Both the position numbers and the translations under genes were made by a program. A DNA stretch of 64,000 nucleotides. Origin: Lacticaseibacillus jixianensis. GTDB lineage: Bacteria > Bacillota > Bacilli > Lactobacillales > Lactobacillaceae. The notes below the pieces were generated by a model. It made no database searches. It saw nothing but the letters and a program-made list of their open reading frames with translations, and was not told the origin of the DNA. This document shows positions 53,968 through 63,350 of this stretch, piece after piece (position 1 is the first letter of the stretch; each line of letters starts with the position of its first letter). The stretch spans positions 1-64,000 of the forward strand of contig NZ_RHOJ01000002.1 in assembly GCF_003946485.1 (NCBI RefSeq), read 5' to 3'.

Positions 53968-54846
53968 TTAGAAGATCTCGATCAAGTAACTGTGATCAAA
54001 GGTGCTGATCGGCGCCAGCTTGTTGATGCCGAGCTTCTGGGTGAAGTCGCCGGTCGCGTCCGTCGTGTCGGCAATGCCCCACCACGGCTCCAGGCAGACA
54101 AAGTTGCCCAGCGTCGGGTACGGGCTCCACACGCCGAGAAACGGGGCGTCCGCGACCGTCAGGATCACGCCGTGGCGCGTCTTGTCCGAGCGCAGGGAGA
54201 AGCTGGACCGCCCGTTCAGCTCGTAGATCACCGCGTCGTCCTTGAAGAACTCGTGGCTGAGCTGCAGGTTGGTGTCGGTGGCGGCCAAGGTGCGGTGCTG
54301 GTAGTCGATGCCCTCACCGGCGATCAGCGGCACCCGCACCCGCGACTTCAGCGGCTGAAAGCCCAGGTAGTAGTCCTCGAACTTGGTGTCATCCGTCAGC
54401 GGGATCTGAAACCCGGGGTGGCCGCCGACGCTGAAGTACAGCGGGTGGTCGGGATCCGGGTTCTCCACGTGGTAGCTCACCGTCAGCCCGTTGTTCTCCA
54501 GCAGGAAGGTCAGCTTGAGGACAAATTTGAACGGGTACATCTTCAGGGTCGCCGCATCCTCCGTCAGGGTGAACACCGCGGTGGTTGGGGTCTGCTCTTC
54601 GACCGCGAAGTCGCGGTCGCGGGCAAAGCCGTGCTGCGTCATGTGGTAGGTCTGACCTTGGTACTGGTACTCATCGTTCTTCAGGGCCCCCACGATGGGA
54701 AACAGCACCGGCGCGTGCCGCTTCCAGATCTTGGGGTCGGCCTGCCAGACGTACTCCCGGTTCGTGTGGTTGTTGATGATGCTCGTCACTTCCGCGCCGT
54801 GCGGATCGATCGTGACGGTCAGAAAATCATTGGTCAGCGTTACCAT
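53968..54846 (-). CDS. Aldose 1-epimerase family protein (LacX-like)
   Basis: Mutarotase-fold protein of 292 residues. It shows the YVWQADPKIWKRHAPVLFPI opening, SYHVENPDPDHPLYFSVGGHPGF with the catalytic-type His, and FVCLEPWWGIADT with the Glu region. It resembles LacX/YeaD-like members whose substrates are often unknown hexose phosphates. AAGGACTGAG precedes ATG 54846. It is convergent with plsY, with the shared terminator between, and monocistronic. Confidence 0.85.
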   Translation of the reverse strand: MVTLTNDFLTVTIDPHGAEVTSIINNHTNREYVWQADPKIWKRHAPVLFPIVGALKNDEYQYQGQTYHMTQHGFARDRDFAVEEQTPTTAVFTLTEDAATLKMYPFKFVLKLTFLLENNGLTVSYHVENPDPDHPLYFSVGGHPGFQIPLTDDTKFEDYYLGFQPLKSRVRVPLIAGEGIDYQHRTLAATDTNLQLSHEFFKDDAVIYELNGRSSFSLRSDKTRHGVILTVADAPFLGVWSPYPTLGNFVCLEPWWGIADTTDATGDFTQKLGINKLAPISTFDHSYLIEIF

Positions 54847-54956
54847 TTCACTCAGTCCTTTGATATATATTATCAGCCATAAAAGTCAACGTGTCTTATT
54901 TAACCATGGGAACGCTTCACTTTCAAGCCGGAAGTGCCGCCCGGGCCCGGCGTGCG

Positions 54957-54988
54957 CAAAAAGCGGCGCGCCACGTGGCCGCCGCTTT
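54957..54988 (-). terminator. Intrinsic terminator of hslVU
   Basis: Minus-strand AAAGCGGCG with CGCCGCTTT around a short spacer, followed by T. Confidence 0.8.
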
Positions 54989-54999
54989 AAGGTCGCCGG

Positions 55000-56409
55000 T
55001 TACAGAATGTACCGCGTCATGTTCTTATCGGCCGCAATGTCGCCAACTTTATCGTTGACGTACTTCTCAGTGATCGTGATGTCGCCCATCTGCATGTCGG
55101 GCCCCTCGTACAGGATGTCTTCCAGCAGCTTCTCGAGGATCGTGGCCAGCCGCCGCGCCCCGATGTTGTCGGTGTCGCGGTTGACGTCGATGGCGATCTC
55201 CGCGATGCGGGCGATGGCCTCCTGGGTGAAGGTGACCTTGACGCCGTCGGTCTTGATCAGCGCCATGTACTGCTTGACCAATGCGTTGTCCGGCTCGGTC
55301 AGGATACGGATGAAGTCTTCCTTGGTCAGGTCCTTGAGCTCGACGCGGATCGGGAAGCGCCCTTGCAGCTCGGCGATCAGGTCGGACGGCTTGGCCGTGG
55401 CGAACGCGCCGGAGCCGATGAACAGCACGTGCTCGGTGTTCAGGGGCCCGTACTTGGTGTTGACGACGGACCCTTCAACGATCGGCAGGATGTCGCGCTG
55501 CACGCCTTCGCGGGACACTTCGCCGGACGTGTTCTTGTTGCCGGCCGCGATCTTATCGATTTCGTCGATGAAAATGATCCCGTTGTCCTGGGCGGACCGG
55601 ATCGCGTTGTGGTAGATGTCGGCGTGGTTGACCAGCTTGGCGGATTCCTCGCGGATGAAGACCTCGCGGGCCTCGCGCACGGTCATGGTGCGCTGGACCT
55701 TGCGCTTGGGCATCATCTGGCCCATCATGTCGGACAGGTCGATGCCCATCGCGCCCATGGCGTCATTGGCGCCGGTGGGCTTTTTCTCGTCTTCCACCGC
55801 CACGGTCAGCTCGCGGTCTTCCAGCAGGCCTTTTTCCAGCTGGTCGGCAACGCTGAGGCGCTGGTTACGGATCTCGTCGTTCAACTCGCCGTCTTCTTCC
55901 TTGGGCTGCTGCGGCATGCCTTCGCCGTTTTGCAGGCCCTGCATCATGGTCATCAGCTCGGCCATCGGGTTTTGGGTCTTCTTCTCCTTCTTGATGGCCG
56001 GGACCAAAAGGCGCACCAGGCGCTTGTTCGCCTCGCGGGTCGCGCGGCCGCGGACATCCCCGTAAGCCTTGTCCTCTTCCATCTTGACGGCGGTGTCGGC
56101 CAGGTCGCGCACCATGGACTCCACGTCGCGGCCGACGTAGCCGACTTCGGTGAACTTGGTGGCCTCGACCTTCACGAACGGGGCGTTCACGACCTTCGCC
56201 AGCCGGCGCGCGATCTCCGTCTTGCCGACCCCGGTGGGTCCGATCATCAGCAGGTTCTTCGGCGTGATGTCCTGCTGCATCTTCTCCGGCAGCTGCATCC
56301 GGCGGTAGCGGTTGTACAGCGCCACGGCGACGGCGCGCTTGGCCTCGTCCTGGCCGATCACGTACTTGTCCAGTGCCGCAACGATTTCTTTAGGGGTTTT
56401 AACAGCCAT
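55000..56409 (-). CDS. hslU: ATP-dependent protease ATPase subunit HslU
   Basis: AAA+ unfoldase feeding substrates to HslV. The 469-residue protein has IGPTGVGKTEIARRLAK (Walker A), the I-domain insertion of about residues 110-245 rich in charged and Met/Gln residues, and IIFIDEIDKIA (Walker B). Near the C-terminus GARRLATILEKLLEDILYEG (sensor 2) and the end RYIL fit docking into HslV. AAGGAGG precedes the ATG. It is 11 bases after hslV. Confidence 0.96.
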   Translation of the reverse strand: MAVKTPKEIVAALDKYVIGQDEAKRAVAVALYNRYRRMQLPEKMQQDITPKNLLMIGPTGVGKTEIARRLAKVVNAPFVKVEATKFTEVGYVGRDVESMVRDLADTAVKMEEDKAYGDVRGRATREANKRLVRLLVPAIKKEKKTQNPMAELMTMMQGLQNGEGMPQQPKEEDGELNDEIRNQRLSVADQLEKGLLEDRELTVAVEDEKKPTGANDAMGAMGIDLSDMMGQMMPKRKVQRTMTVREAREVFIREESAKLVNHADIYHNAIRSAQDNGIIFIDEIDKIAAGNKNTSGEVSREGVQRDILPIVEGSVVNTKYGPLNTEHVLFIGSGAFATAKPSDLIAELQGRFPIRVELKDLTKEDFIRILTEPDNALVKQYMALIKTDGVKVTFTQEAIARIAEIAIDVNRDTDNIGARRLATILEKLLEDILYEGPDMQMGDITITEKYVNDKVGDIAADKNMTRYIL

Positions 56410-56420
56410 AATGGGCCTCC

Positions 56421-56942
56421 TTAAAAGCTTTCGACCTTAATGTTCTGGTTCGTGAAAATGTCGATGTTCGAGGCGATCTCGATGGCCTCCTTGGCGATGG
56501 CCTCGGCGCTCATCTCGGTGTGGCGGATCATCGCCATCGCCGCGGCCTGGGCGTAGTTGCCGCCCGAACCGATCGCGACCACGTCGGCATCCGGTTCGAT
56601 CACTTCGCCTTGCCCGGAGATCAGCAGCAGGTCGTCCTTGTCCAGCGCGATCAGCTCGGCCTGCAGCTTTTGCAGCGTCGGGTCCTTGCGCCAGTCCTGG
56701 GCCAGGGCGACCGCCGCGCGACGCAGGTTGCCGGCGTGGGTCTCAAGCTTCTTTTCCAGCCAGTCTTCCAGCGTGATCGCATCGGCGACCCCGCCGGCAA
56801 AGCCGATCACGACCTGGTCGTTGTAGATGCGGCGGATCTTCTGGGCGTTGCCCTTCATGATCACTTTCTCGCCAAGCGTCACCTGGCCGTCGCCGGCGAT
56901 GGCGGTGTGGCCATTTTTTCTTACGGCTGCAATAGTTGTCAT
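56421..56942 (-). CDS. hslV: ATP-dependent protease peptidase subunit HslV
   Basis: Proteasome-like threonine peptidase. The 173-residue protein begins MTTIAAVRKNGHTAIAGDGQ. After Met removal Thr becomes the N-terminal nucleophile (the Bacillus homologue uses Ser). GSGGNYAQAAAMAM and IASNIDIFTNQNI are family blocks. It lies between xerC and hslU, the same order as codV-clpQ-clpY in Bacillus. Confidence 0.96.
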   Translation of the reverse strand: MTTIAAVRKNGHTAIAGDGQVTLGEKVIMKGNAQKIRRIYNDQVVIGFAGGVADAITLEDWLEKKLETHAGNLRRAAVALAQDWRKDPTLQKLQAELIALDKDDLLLISGQGEVIEPDADVVAIGSGGNYAQAAAMAMIRHTEMSAEAIAKEAIEIASNIDIFTNQNIKVESF

Positions 56943-56966
56943 TGTTTAGTCTCCTATCTCGGTAAA

Positions 56967-56981
56967 ATGACGTTCTGTCAT
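56967..56981 (-). promoter_or_regulatory. Inverted repeat before hslV
   Basis: ATGAC-GTTCT-GTCAT, 25 bases before the hslV start and overlapping a possible -10 (CATTAT). It may be a regulator site; no consensus is recognised. Confidence 0.35.
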
Positions 56982-57061
56982 AATGGTACCTAGTCTACCG
57001 GTCTGCCTGACCTGAAACATCAGCCCTTCGACTGATTTTAGCACTGTCGAATTGAGAGTGC

Positions 57062-57979
57062 TTAATTGTGCCGCGGGTAGAATTTCATGTAGTCCTGCTT
57101 GAGGTGGTCGGACGTGACGTGCGTGTAGATCTGCGTCGTCGACAGGCTGGCGTGCCCCAGCAGCTCCTGCACCGTGCGCAGGTCCGCGCCGTGGTTCAGC
57201 ATGTGGGTCGCGAAGCTGTGCCGCAGCATGTGGGGATGAATGTCGGCGGTCAGGCTGGTCCGCTTGATCAGCTGATCGAGGATGTACTCGATGCCGCGCG
57301 GCGTGATGGGCGTGCCGCGCTGGTTGACGAACACGCAGGCGCTGGGAGCGGCCTTCTTCATCAGCTGGACCCGGCCGTCCTTTAAGTATCGCTGCAGCGC
57401 CCGCTTGGCGTAATCGCCGAACGGCACGTAGCGGTCCTTGTTGCCCTTGCCGTGGACGAGTATGACTTCCAGGTCAAAATCGATCTGCGGCAGCGTCAGG
57501 TTCGCGCACTCGGACACCCGCATCCCCGTGCCGTACAGCACCTCCAGCAGTGCGTCATTGCGCTGGTCGAGCGGCGAATCGCCGGCCGTCGTGGTGAACA
57601 GCTCCTGGATCTCCTGCTCGTAGAAAAAGCTGGGCAGATGGTTGTGCGACTTCTTGGTCTCCACGAGCTCGAACGGGTTGACTGCACACTTGCCCACGCG
57701 GATCAGGTAGCGGTAAAAGCTGCGCAGGCTGCTCATCTTGCGCGCCACCGAGCTGCGGGCCAGCCCGCGGTCGGCCAAGTCCGACAGGTACGTCTCCACG
57801 TCCAGCCGGTCGACTTGCTCAAACGTCGAAAAGTGCCCGCTGGCCGTCAGACACTGGGTAAAATCCGCCAGGTCCTCGCGGTACGCCCGCTGGGTATCTT
57901 CTGAATAATGGCGCTCCACCACCAGGTACTGCAAGAACTCCTTGACGTCCGCCTGCTTGTTTTCTGACTGCTCGACCAC
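57062..57979 (-). CDS. xerC: Tyrosine recombinase XerC
   Basis: Site-specific recombinase resolving chromosome dimers at dif with a partner. The 305-residue protein has the N-terminal SAM-like domain (about 10-95) and a catalytic domain with Arg in LYGTGMRVSECANL, HPHMLRHSFATHML (HxxR) and LGHASLSTTQIYTHV (His and nucleophilic Tyr). The start is GTG 57979, with GAGGAGG upstream. It is the first of the xerC-hslV-hslU group, where an inverted repeat in the 119-base gap suggests an additional promoter for hslVU. Confidence 0.93.
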   Translation of the reverse strand: MVEQSENKQADVKEFLQYLVVERHYSEDTQRAYREDLADFTQCLTASGHFSTFEQVDRLDVETYLSDLADRGLARSSVARKMSSLRSFYRYLIRVGKCAVNPFELVETKKSHNHLPSFFYEQEIQELFTTTAGDSPLDQRNDALLEVLYGTGMRVSECANLTLPQIDFDLEVILVHGKGNKDRYVPFGDYAKRALQRYLKDGRVQLMKKAAPSACVFVNQRGTPITPRGIEYILDQLIKRTSLTADIHPHMLRHSFATHMLNHGADLRTVQELLGHASLSTTQIYTHVTSDHLKQDYMKFYPRHN

Positions 57980-58013
57980 CGGCCCCGCCTCCTCTTTACT
58001 TTGTATTTTAACG

Positions 58014-58043
58014 CAAAAAGGACCGCCACTGGAGGACGATCCT
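58014..58043 (-). terminator. Intrinsic terminator of trmFO
   Basis: Minus-strand AGGATCGTCC with GGCGGTCCT (two G-U pairs) and five T. Confidence 0.75.
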
Positions 58044-58049
58044 GTGAGA

Positions 58050-59354
58050 TCAAGCCGGTTGCACTGTGCGCGCCGCCAGCGCGGCCAGCGCCCGGTCCGC
58101 GTAGGCCTGGTTGCGTTCCAGCTTGTTTTTGATCAGCGGCAAAAGCGCCGGCATGATGCCGAAGTTGGCGTTCATCGGCTGGAAGTGGCGCGGGCTGGTG
58201 TGCGTGATGTAGTGCGCCATGGCGCCCATCTCGGTCTCCGCCGGGAAGGTCTCGGTGGCCTCGCCCAAAGCCAGGTGCGCCGCGTTGATGCCGGCGATCA
58301 GGCCGCTGGCCGCCGACTCCACGTAGCCCTCCACGCCGGTCATCTGGCCGGCGAAAAACAGGCCGGGGCGCTTGCTGCTTTCGTAGGTGTCCTTGAGCAC
58401 GACCGGCGAGTTCATGTACGTGTTGCGGTGCATGACGCCGTAGCGCACGAATTCGGCGTGTTCAAGCCCCGGGATCATGCGGAAGACCCGCTTTTGCTCG
58501 CCCCACTTCAGGTGCGTCTGGAAGCCCACGATGTTGTACAGGCTGGCGGCCGCGTCGTCCTGGCGCAGCTGCACCACCGCGAACGGCGGCTTGCCGGTGC
58601 GCGGATCATTTAGCCCGACCGGCTTGAGCGGCCCGAACAACAGGGTGCGCCGGCCGCGCTGGGCCATCACCTCGACGGGCATGCAGCCCTCAAACACTTT
58701 CAGGTCCTCGAACTCGTGGCCGGCCGCGACCTCGGCGCCCACCAAGGCGTCTTGGAACGCGTAGTACTCGTCGCGGCTCATCGGGCAGTTGTAGTACGCC
58801 GCCTCGCCGGTGTCGTAGCGCGACTGCTTGAAGGCAATGTCAGTGTCGATGGAGCTGGCGTCGACGATCGGCGCGGCCGCGTCGAAGAAGTGCAGCCCGT
58901 CCTCGCCGTTCAGCGCGACGATGCGCTTAGCCAGCCCCTCCGCCGTCAGCGGCCCGGTCGCGACCACCGTGATGCCTGCGGGAAAGTCATCGACGACTTC
59001 GCTGATGACGTGAATGCGGGGATGATCCCGCAGCCGCTCGGTCACCTCAGCGGAAAACGAATCCCGGTCGACCGCCAGCGCACCGCCGGCCGGCACCGAA
59101 TGGGCGTCGGCACTGTGCATGATCACCGAATCCAGCCGCCGCATCTCCTCTTTCAGCAGGCCGACCGCGTTGGTCACGGCGTTGGCACGCAGCGAGTTGG
59201 TGCACACCAGCTCGGCGAACTGGCTGGTGTGGTGCGCCGGCGTCAAAGTTTGCGGGCGCATTTCGTACAGGTTCACGTCAACGCCGCGTTGGGCGATCTG
59301 CCACGCGGCTTCACTGCCGGCCAGGCCGGCGCCGATCACGTTCACAGTGGGCAT
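58050..59354 (-). CDS. trmFO: Methylenetetrahydrofolate-tRNA-(uracil-5-)-methyltransferase
   Basis: FAD enzyme forming ribothymidine 54 in tRNA from methylene-tetrahydrofolate. The 434-residue protein has the dinucleotide motif [15 protein letters not shown], the [19 protein letters not shown] region containing the Cys-linked catalytic segment, and [17 protein letters not shown]. Its start is ATG 59354 with AGAGG 6 bases upstream; the much longer open frame to 59699 only runs through topA. It is downstream of topA behind a terminator hairpin. The order dprA-topA-trmFO-xerC is conserved in Firmicutes. Confidence 0.95.
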   Translation of the reverse strand: MPTVNVIGAGLAGSEAAWQIAQRGVDVNLYEMRPQTLTPAHHTSQFAELVCTNSLRANAVTNAVGLLKEEMRRLDSVIMHSADAHSVPAGGALAVDRDSFSAEVTERLRDHPRIHVISEVVDDFPAGITVVATGPLTAEGLAKRIVALNGEDGLHFFDAAAPIVDASSIDTDIAFKQSRYDTGEAAYYNCPMSRDEYYAFQDALVGAEVAAGHEFEDLKVFEGCMPVEVMAQRGRRTLLFGPLKPVGLNDPRTGKPPFAVVQLRQDDAAASLYNIVGFQTHLKWGEQKRVFRMIPGLEHAEFVRYGVMHRNTYMNSPVVLKDTYESSKRPGLFFAGQMTGVEGYVESAASGLIAGINAAHLALGEATETFPAETEMGAMAHYITHTSPRHFQPMNANFGIMPALLPLIKNKLERNQAYADRALAALAARTVQPA

Positions 59355-59372
59355 AAGCATCCTCTTTTCTGT

Positions 59373-59404
59373 AAAAAACGCCGCAGGGAGCCCCCGCGGC
59401 GTTC
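59373..59404 (-). terminator. Hairpin terminator between topA and trmFO
   Basis: Minus-strand ACGCCGC with GCGGCGT and six T. Confidence 0.85.
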
Positions 59405-59431
59405 GTGTGCCAAAGTCCTCGCGCCGCGCGC

Positions 59432-61516
59432 TTAGGCCTTCACAGTTTCTTCTTTGTAATCCCCGTTCGGGCAGACGACCTGCACCTTGCCGCGGCTGCG
59501 CTTCTCGACTAAGAAGTGCCCGCACTTCGGGCAGTTGCGGCCGACCGGCTTGTCCCAGGAGACAAAGTCGCAGTCCGGGTAGCGCGAGCAGCCGTAGAAC
59601 GTCCGGTTGCGCTTGGACTTGCGCTCGACGACCTGACCCTTGCCGCACTTCGGGCAGATCACGCCGATCTCCTTGACGATGGCCTTGGTGTTGCGGCAAT
59701 CCGGGAAGCGGGAGCAGGCGTAGAACTTGCCGAAGCGGCCGAGCTTGATGACCATCGGCGCCCCGCAGATGTCGCAGTTGAAGCCGGCGGGCTCGTCTTT
59801 GATCTGGATCTTCTCGATGCCCTTCTCGGCGGTCGCGACTTCTTGCTTGAACGGCTGGTAGAAGCCGTCGATGACCTTGACCCAGTTCGTCTTGCCGGTT
59901 TCGATCGAGTCGAGCTCCGATTCGACGTTCGCGGTGAACTTGATGTCGACGATGTCCGGGAAGAATTCCACGATCAGCTTGTTGACGATCTCGCCGAGCT
60001 CAGTCGGCTCGAAGCGCTTGGCCGTCAGCTTGACGTAGTAGCGCTTCTCGATCGTCGCAATGGTCGGCGCGTAGGTCGACGGCCGGCCGACGCCGTTTTC
60101 TTCCAGCGCCTTGACCAGGTTGGCTTCGGAGTACCGGGCCGGCGGCTGGGTGAAGTGCTGCGCCGGGTCGGTCTTGATCAGCTTGGCCTGATCGCCCACC
60201 TGAAGGTCCGGCAGCAGGTTGTCCTTGCTTTCCTCGTCGCGGCTGGAGACGTAGAGCTTGGTGAAGCCGGCGAACTTGGTCTGGCTGCCGTTGGCGCGGA
60301 AGGTCGCCTCATTTTGCTGCAAGGTGACCTGCACCGTGTCGATCACGGCCGGGGTCATCTCGCTGGCGACAAAGCGACTCCAGATCAGGCGGTAAAGCCG
60401 CATCTGATCGCGGTCCAGCACCTTCTCCAGGCTCTGCGGGGTACGGTAGGTCGAGGACGGCCGGATCGCTTCGTGGGCGTCCTGCGCGCCTTCCTGAAGC
60501 TTGCCCTGGCGGATCTTCACGGCCGCGTATGCTTCGCCGTACTCCTCGTGAAGGAACTTCGAGGTCTCGGTCTTGGCGACGCTGGACACCCGCGTCGAGT
60601 CGGTCCGCATGTACGTGATCAGCCCGACCGTGCCGAGCTTGCCGCCGAGGTTGATCCCTTCGTACAGCTGCTGGGCCAGCATCATGGTCTTGCGGGTCGG
60701 GAAGCCGAGCTTGCGGTTGGCTTCCTGCTGCATGGAACTGGTCGTGAACGGCGGCGCCGGGAACCGTTTGCGCTCTTTCTTCACCACGTTGGTGATGGCA
60801 AAGGGCTTCTTCTTGTCGATGCCGCGCAGGATCTCCTGCACCTTGTCGTTATTCGGCAGGGCGGTCTTCTTGCCGTTCAGCCCGTAGAAGCTGGCGGCGA
60901 ACTTCGCGCTGGTGCCCTTCTTGAACTCCGCGTCCAGGCTCCAGTACTCTTCCGGCTTGAAGGCGCGGATCTCGTTTTCGCGGTCGATGATCAGCTTCAG
61001 CGCGATAGACTGCACGCGCCCGGCGCTGAGGCCCTTTTTCACCTTCGACCACAAAAGCGGGCTGATGGAGTAGCCCACGATCCGGTCCAGCACGCGGCGG
61101 GCCTGCTGGGCGTCGACCAGGTTCATGTCGATCGACCGCGGGCTCTTGAACGCGTTCTTGACCGTGTCCTTCGTGATTTCGTTGAAGACGACCCGGTTCT
61201 TGTCGGTCGGGTCAAGGTCCAGGATGTGGCTGACGTGCCACGCGATGGCTTCCCCTTCACGGTCCGGATCGGCCGCGAGGTAGATATGGTCAGCCTTCTT
61301 GGCGGCCTTCTTCAGGTCCTTGATGACATCCCCCTTACCGCGGATGGAGATGTATTTCGGTGCGTAGTTATTGTCAAAGTCGATGCCCATCTGGCTCTTC
61401 GGCAGATCGCGGATGTGCCCGAGGCTGGCCACGACCTTGTAATTCCGGCCGAGGTACTTCTCGATGGTTTTAGCTTTTGCTGGCGATTCCACAATGACCA
61501 AATTCTTGGCGGTCAT
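59432..61516 (-). CDS. topA: DNA topoisomerase I
   Basis: Type IA topoisomerase relaxing negative supercoils. The 694-residue protein has the N-terminal TOPRIM ([17 protein letters not shown]), the active-site Tyr in [14 protein letters not shown], and three C-terminal zinc ribbons. Two are complete (CDIC..CSRFPDC, CPKC..CSRYPDC); the third has only three Cys ([12 protein letters not shown]). ATG 61516 follows AAAGGGGGG; the frame upstream to 61564 lacks support. It has its own promoter. Confidence 0.96.
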   Translation of the reverse strand: MTAKNLVIVESPAKAKTIEKYLGRNYKVVASLGHIRDLPKSQMGIDFDNNYAPKYISIRGKGDVIKDLKKAAKKADHIYLAADPDREGEAIAWHVSHILDLDPTDKNRVVFNEITKDTVKNAFKSPRSIDMNLVDAQQARRVLDRIVGYSISPLLWSKVKKGLSAGRVQSIALKLIIDRENEIRAFKPEEYWSLDAEFKKGTSAKFAASFYGLNGKKTALPNNDKVQEILRGIDKKKPFAITNVVKKERKRFPAPPFTTSSMQQEANRKLGFPTRKTMMLAQQLYEGINLGGKLGTVGLITYMRTDSTRVSSVAKTETSKFLHEEYGEAYAAVKIRQGKLQEGAQDAHEAIRPSSTYRTPQSLEKVLDRDQMRLYRLIWSRFVASEMTPAVIDTVQVTLQQNEATFRANGSQTKFAGFTKLYVSSRDEESKDNLLPDLQVGDQAKLIKTDPAQHFTQPPARYSEANLVKALEENGVGRPSTYAPTIATIEKRYYVKLTAKRFEPTELGEIVNKLIVEFFPDIVDIKFTANVESELDSIETGKTNWVKVIDGFYQPFKQEVATAEKGIEKIQIKDEPAGFNCDICGAPMVIKLGRFGKFYACSRFPDCRNTKAIVKEIGVICPKCGKGQVVERKSKRNRTFYGCSRYPDCDFVSWDKPVGRNCPKCGHFLVEKRSRGKVQVVCPNGDYKEETVKA

Positions 61517-61559
61517 GTGCGCCCCCCTTTCGTTGAGCAGTTGCCCAAAATCCTTGGCT

Positions 61560-61589
61560 ATCATATTCGAGCGGATAACGCTTTGTCAA
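61560..61589 (-). promoter_or_regulatory. Promoter of topA
   Basis: Minus-strand TTGACA (61584-61589) and TATGAT (61560-61565) at 18-base spacing. Confidence 0.75.
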
Positions 61590-61624
61590 ATCGAACTGTC
61601 CACTTCAGGCCCCTGCAACCACGC

Positions 61625-61654
61625 AAAAGGGCTACTGGTCGCCCACTAGCCCCA
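61625..61654 (-). terminator. Intrinsic terminator of dprA
   Basis: Minus-strand GGGCTA with TAGCCC and four T. Confidence 0.7.
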
Positions 61655-61684
61655 CTGCGAGTTTCTACTATTAATATTGCCCGT

Positions 61685-62539
61685 TCAGGGAAAAAAGTGC
61701 AACTCATCGGCAATATCTTGCCCGCTGGCGATGAGCTTGGCCCCCGCCTGGATCAGCGCATTGGTGCCCGCACTGAGCGGCGCATCGAGGCGGCCGGGCA
61801 AAGCGAATACCTCCCGGTTGTTCTGCAGCGCGTAGTTGGCGGTGATCAGACTGCCGCTGTGCGCTGCCGCCTCCGTGACCAGCACCCCGTGCGCCAGCCC
61901 GGCGATCACTCGGTTGCGCGCGACGAACTGAAACTTCTGCGGCAAGGTGCGCGGGGGATACTCGGACAGCAGCAGCCCGGCCTCGCCGATCAGCTGCTGC
62001 AGCTCCCGGTGCGCGGCCGGGTAGGCGACGTCCAGCCCGGAGGCGACCACCGCCACCGTCGGCCAGCCGCGGCTCAGGGCGAAGCGGTGCGCCATCCCGT
62101 CCGCCCCGGCGGCCAGCCCGCTGAGGATCACCAGCGGCGGCAGGGTCTCGCCCAGCCGGCGTAGCGCCAGTTCGGTGTAGTGCGTCGCCCGCCGCGCCCC
62201 GACCACTGCCAGCGTCACGTTATCCAGCAGGTCCAGCCTCCCGTGGTAGAACAGGACCAGCGGCGGCTGATTGCTTTCCGCCAGGCGCGGCGGGTAGGTG
62301 GGGTCAAAGCGCGTGACAAACAGGCCCGTGCGGTAAAACGCGCGCACCTCGTGCAGCCAGGCCGCATCGATCACGAACGGCCGCAGTTCCCGCAGCGGCG
62401 CCCAGTCGGCCAGCGCCGACACCGGCGCCGATTCCGGCAGCCGCCGCCGCGCGATCTCCTGCCACAGCCGCGCTTCCTTCGCCCAGCTCTTCTGGTAGAA
62501 TGCCCAGTGCCACACCAGCATCAATTCTCGCAGCTCCAT
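61685..62539 (-). CDS. dprA: DNA processing protein DprA
   Basis: Protects incoming single-stranded DNA and loads RecA during natural transformation. The 284-residue protein has the Rossmann core (VVGARRATHYTELALRRLG, ILSGLAAGADGMAHRFAL) and ALPGRLDAPLSAGTNALIQ. It has an N-terminal SAM-like region and lacks the C-terminal winged helix of longer forms. The ATG 62539 is chosen over the GTG at 62545. Its presence does not show competence, since it is kept widely in non-competent lactobacilli. Confidence 0.93.
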   Translation of the reverse strand: MELRELMLVWHWAFYQKSWAKEARLWQEIARRRLPESAPVSALADWAPLRELRPFVIDAAWLHEVRAFYRTGLFVTRFDPTYPPRLAESNQPPLVLFYHGRLDLLDNVTLAVVGARRATHYTELALRRLGETLPPLVILSGLAAGADGMAHRFALSRGWPTVAVVASGLDVAYPAAHRELQQLIGEAGLLLSEYPPRTLPQKFQFVARNRVIAGLAHGVLVTEAAAHSGSLITANYALQNNREVFALPGRLDAPLSAGTNALIQAGAKLIASGQDIADELHFFP

Positions 62540-62570
62540 TCGCACCCCCGCCTTTCGCGGATAGATTACG

Positions 62571-62597
62571 AAAAAAGCCTGCGAATCCCGCAGACTA
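62571..62597 (-). terminator. Intrinsic terminator of rnhB
   Basis: Minus-strand GTCTGCG with CGCAGGC (one G-U) and six T, overlapping the rnhB stop. Confidence 0.8.
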
Positions 62598-63350
62598 GCG
62601 TGAAGCGGCGTCCCGCACCGGGCTGAAGCTCATGCGGTGGATCGCCGTGACCCCGTACTCGGCCAGGCCTTCCAGGTGCTTTTTCGTGCCGTAGCCCATG
62701 TTGTCCTTGAAGTCGTAGCCTGGGTAAATGCCGTCGTACATCGTCATCAGGCGGTCTCGGACCACCTTGGCCACGATGCTCGCCGCGCCGATCGAGATGC
62801 TGTTGGCATCCCCGTGGATCAGCTTGCGCTGCGGCACCGGGCTCGGCACGTGCATCGCGTCGACCAGCAGGAAGTCCGGGGCGACGCGCAGGTTGGCGAC
62901 CGCATCGCCCATCGCCAGCTCGGTGGCGTGGTAGATGTTCTCGCGGTCGATCATGTGGTTATCGGCGACCCCCAGGCTCACTGCCAGCGCCTGGCTGACG
63001 ATCAGCGGGTACAGCCGCTCGCGCTCGTGGCGGGTCAACTGCTTGGAGTCGTTCACCGGCAGCTGACAGTCATGCGGTAAGATGACGGCACAGGTCACCA
63101 CCGGCCCGGCCAAGGGACCGCGCCCGACCTCGTCGATCCCCGCCACGTGCGGGTACATCGGCCACAGCTCGTGCTCAAAGCGCGAGCGGTACCGCAGATC
63201 CAGCGCCTTGGCCTCTTCGTCGGCTTCCCGCCGCTCGTACCAGTCCAGCAGATTCTGGGCGCCGACGCGCGGATCCGCCGCCAGCTGCTGCAAAAGCTCT
63301 TCAGTTGGCTTCGTCAGCAGCTGTTTTTTCAACTCACTCAGCGTGGCCAT
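62595..63350 (-). CDS. rnhB: Ribonuclease HII
   Basis: Cuts the RNA strand at ribonucleotides embedded in DNA. The 251-residue protein has the [18 protein letters not shown] catalytic Asp-Glu motif, [16 protein letters not shown], and the further conserved acidic residue in LLVDAMHVP. An N-terminal roughly 70-residue extension is typical of Firmicute RNase HII. The start ATG 63350 lies within the end of rbgA (17-base overlap), so they are coupled. Confidence 0.95.
   Translation of the reverse strand: MATLSELKKQLLTKPTEELLQQLAADPRVGAQNLLDWYERREADEEAKALDLRYRSRFEHELWPMYPHVAGIDEVGRGPLAGPVVTCAVILPHDCQLPVNDSKQLTRHERERLYPLIVSQALAVSLGVADNHMIDRENIYHATELAMGDAVANLRVAPDFLLVDAMHVPSPVPQRKLIHGDANSISIGAASIVAKVVRDRLMTMYDGIYPGYDFKDNMGYGTKKHLEGLAEYGVTAIHRMSFSPVRDAASR

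Noticed and set aside
58050-59699. trmFO extended to 549 residues
   Set aside because: The first 115 residues are only the reverse-frame reading of topA zinc fingers; the ribosome site and FAD motif place the start at 59354.
59516-62164. 882-codon open frame on the plus strand opposite topA and dprA
   Set aside because: It is the antisense shadow of well-supported minus-strand genes in high-GC DNA; composition and lack of motifs argue against coding.
61685-62539. Evidence of natural competence
   Set aside because: dprA alone is retained in many lactobacilli without a complete com system.
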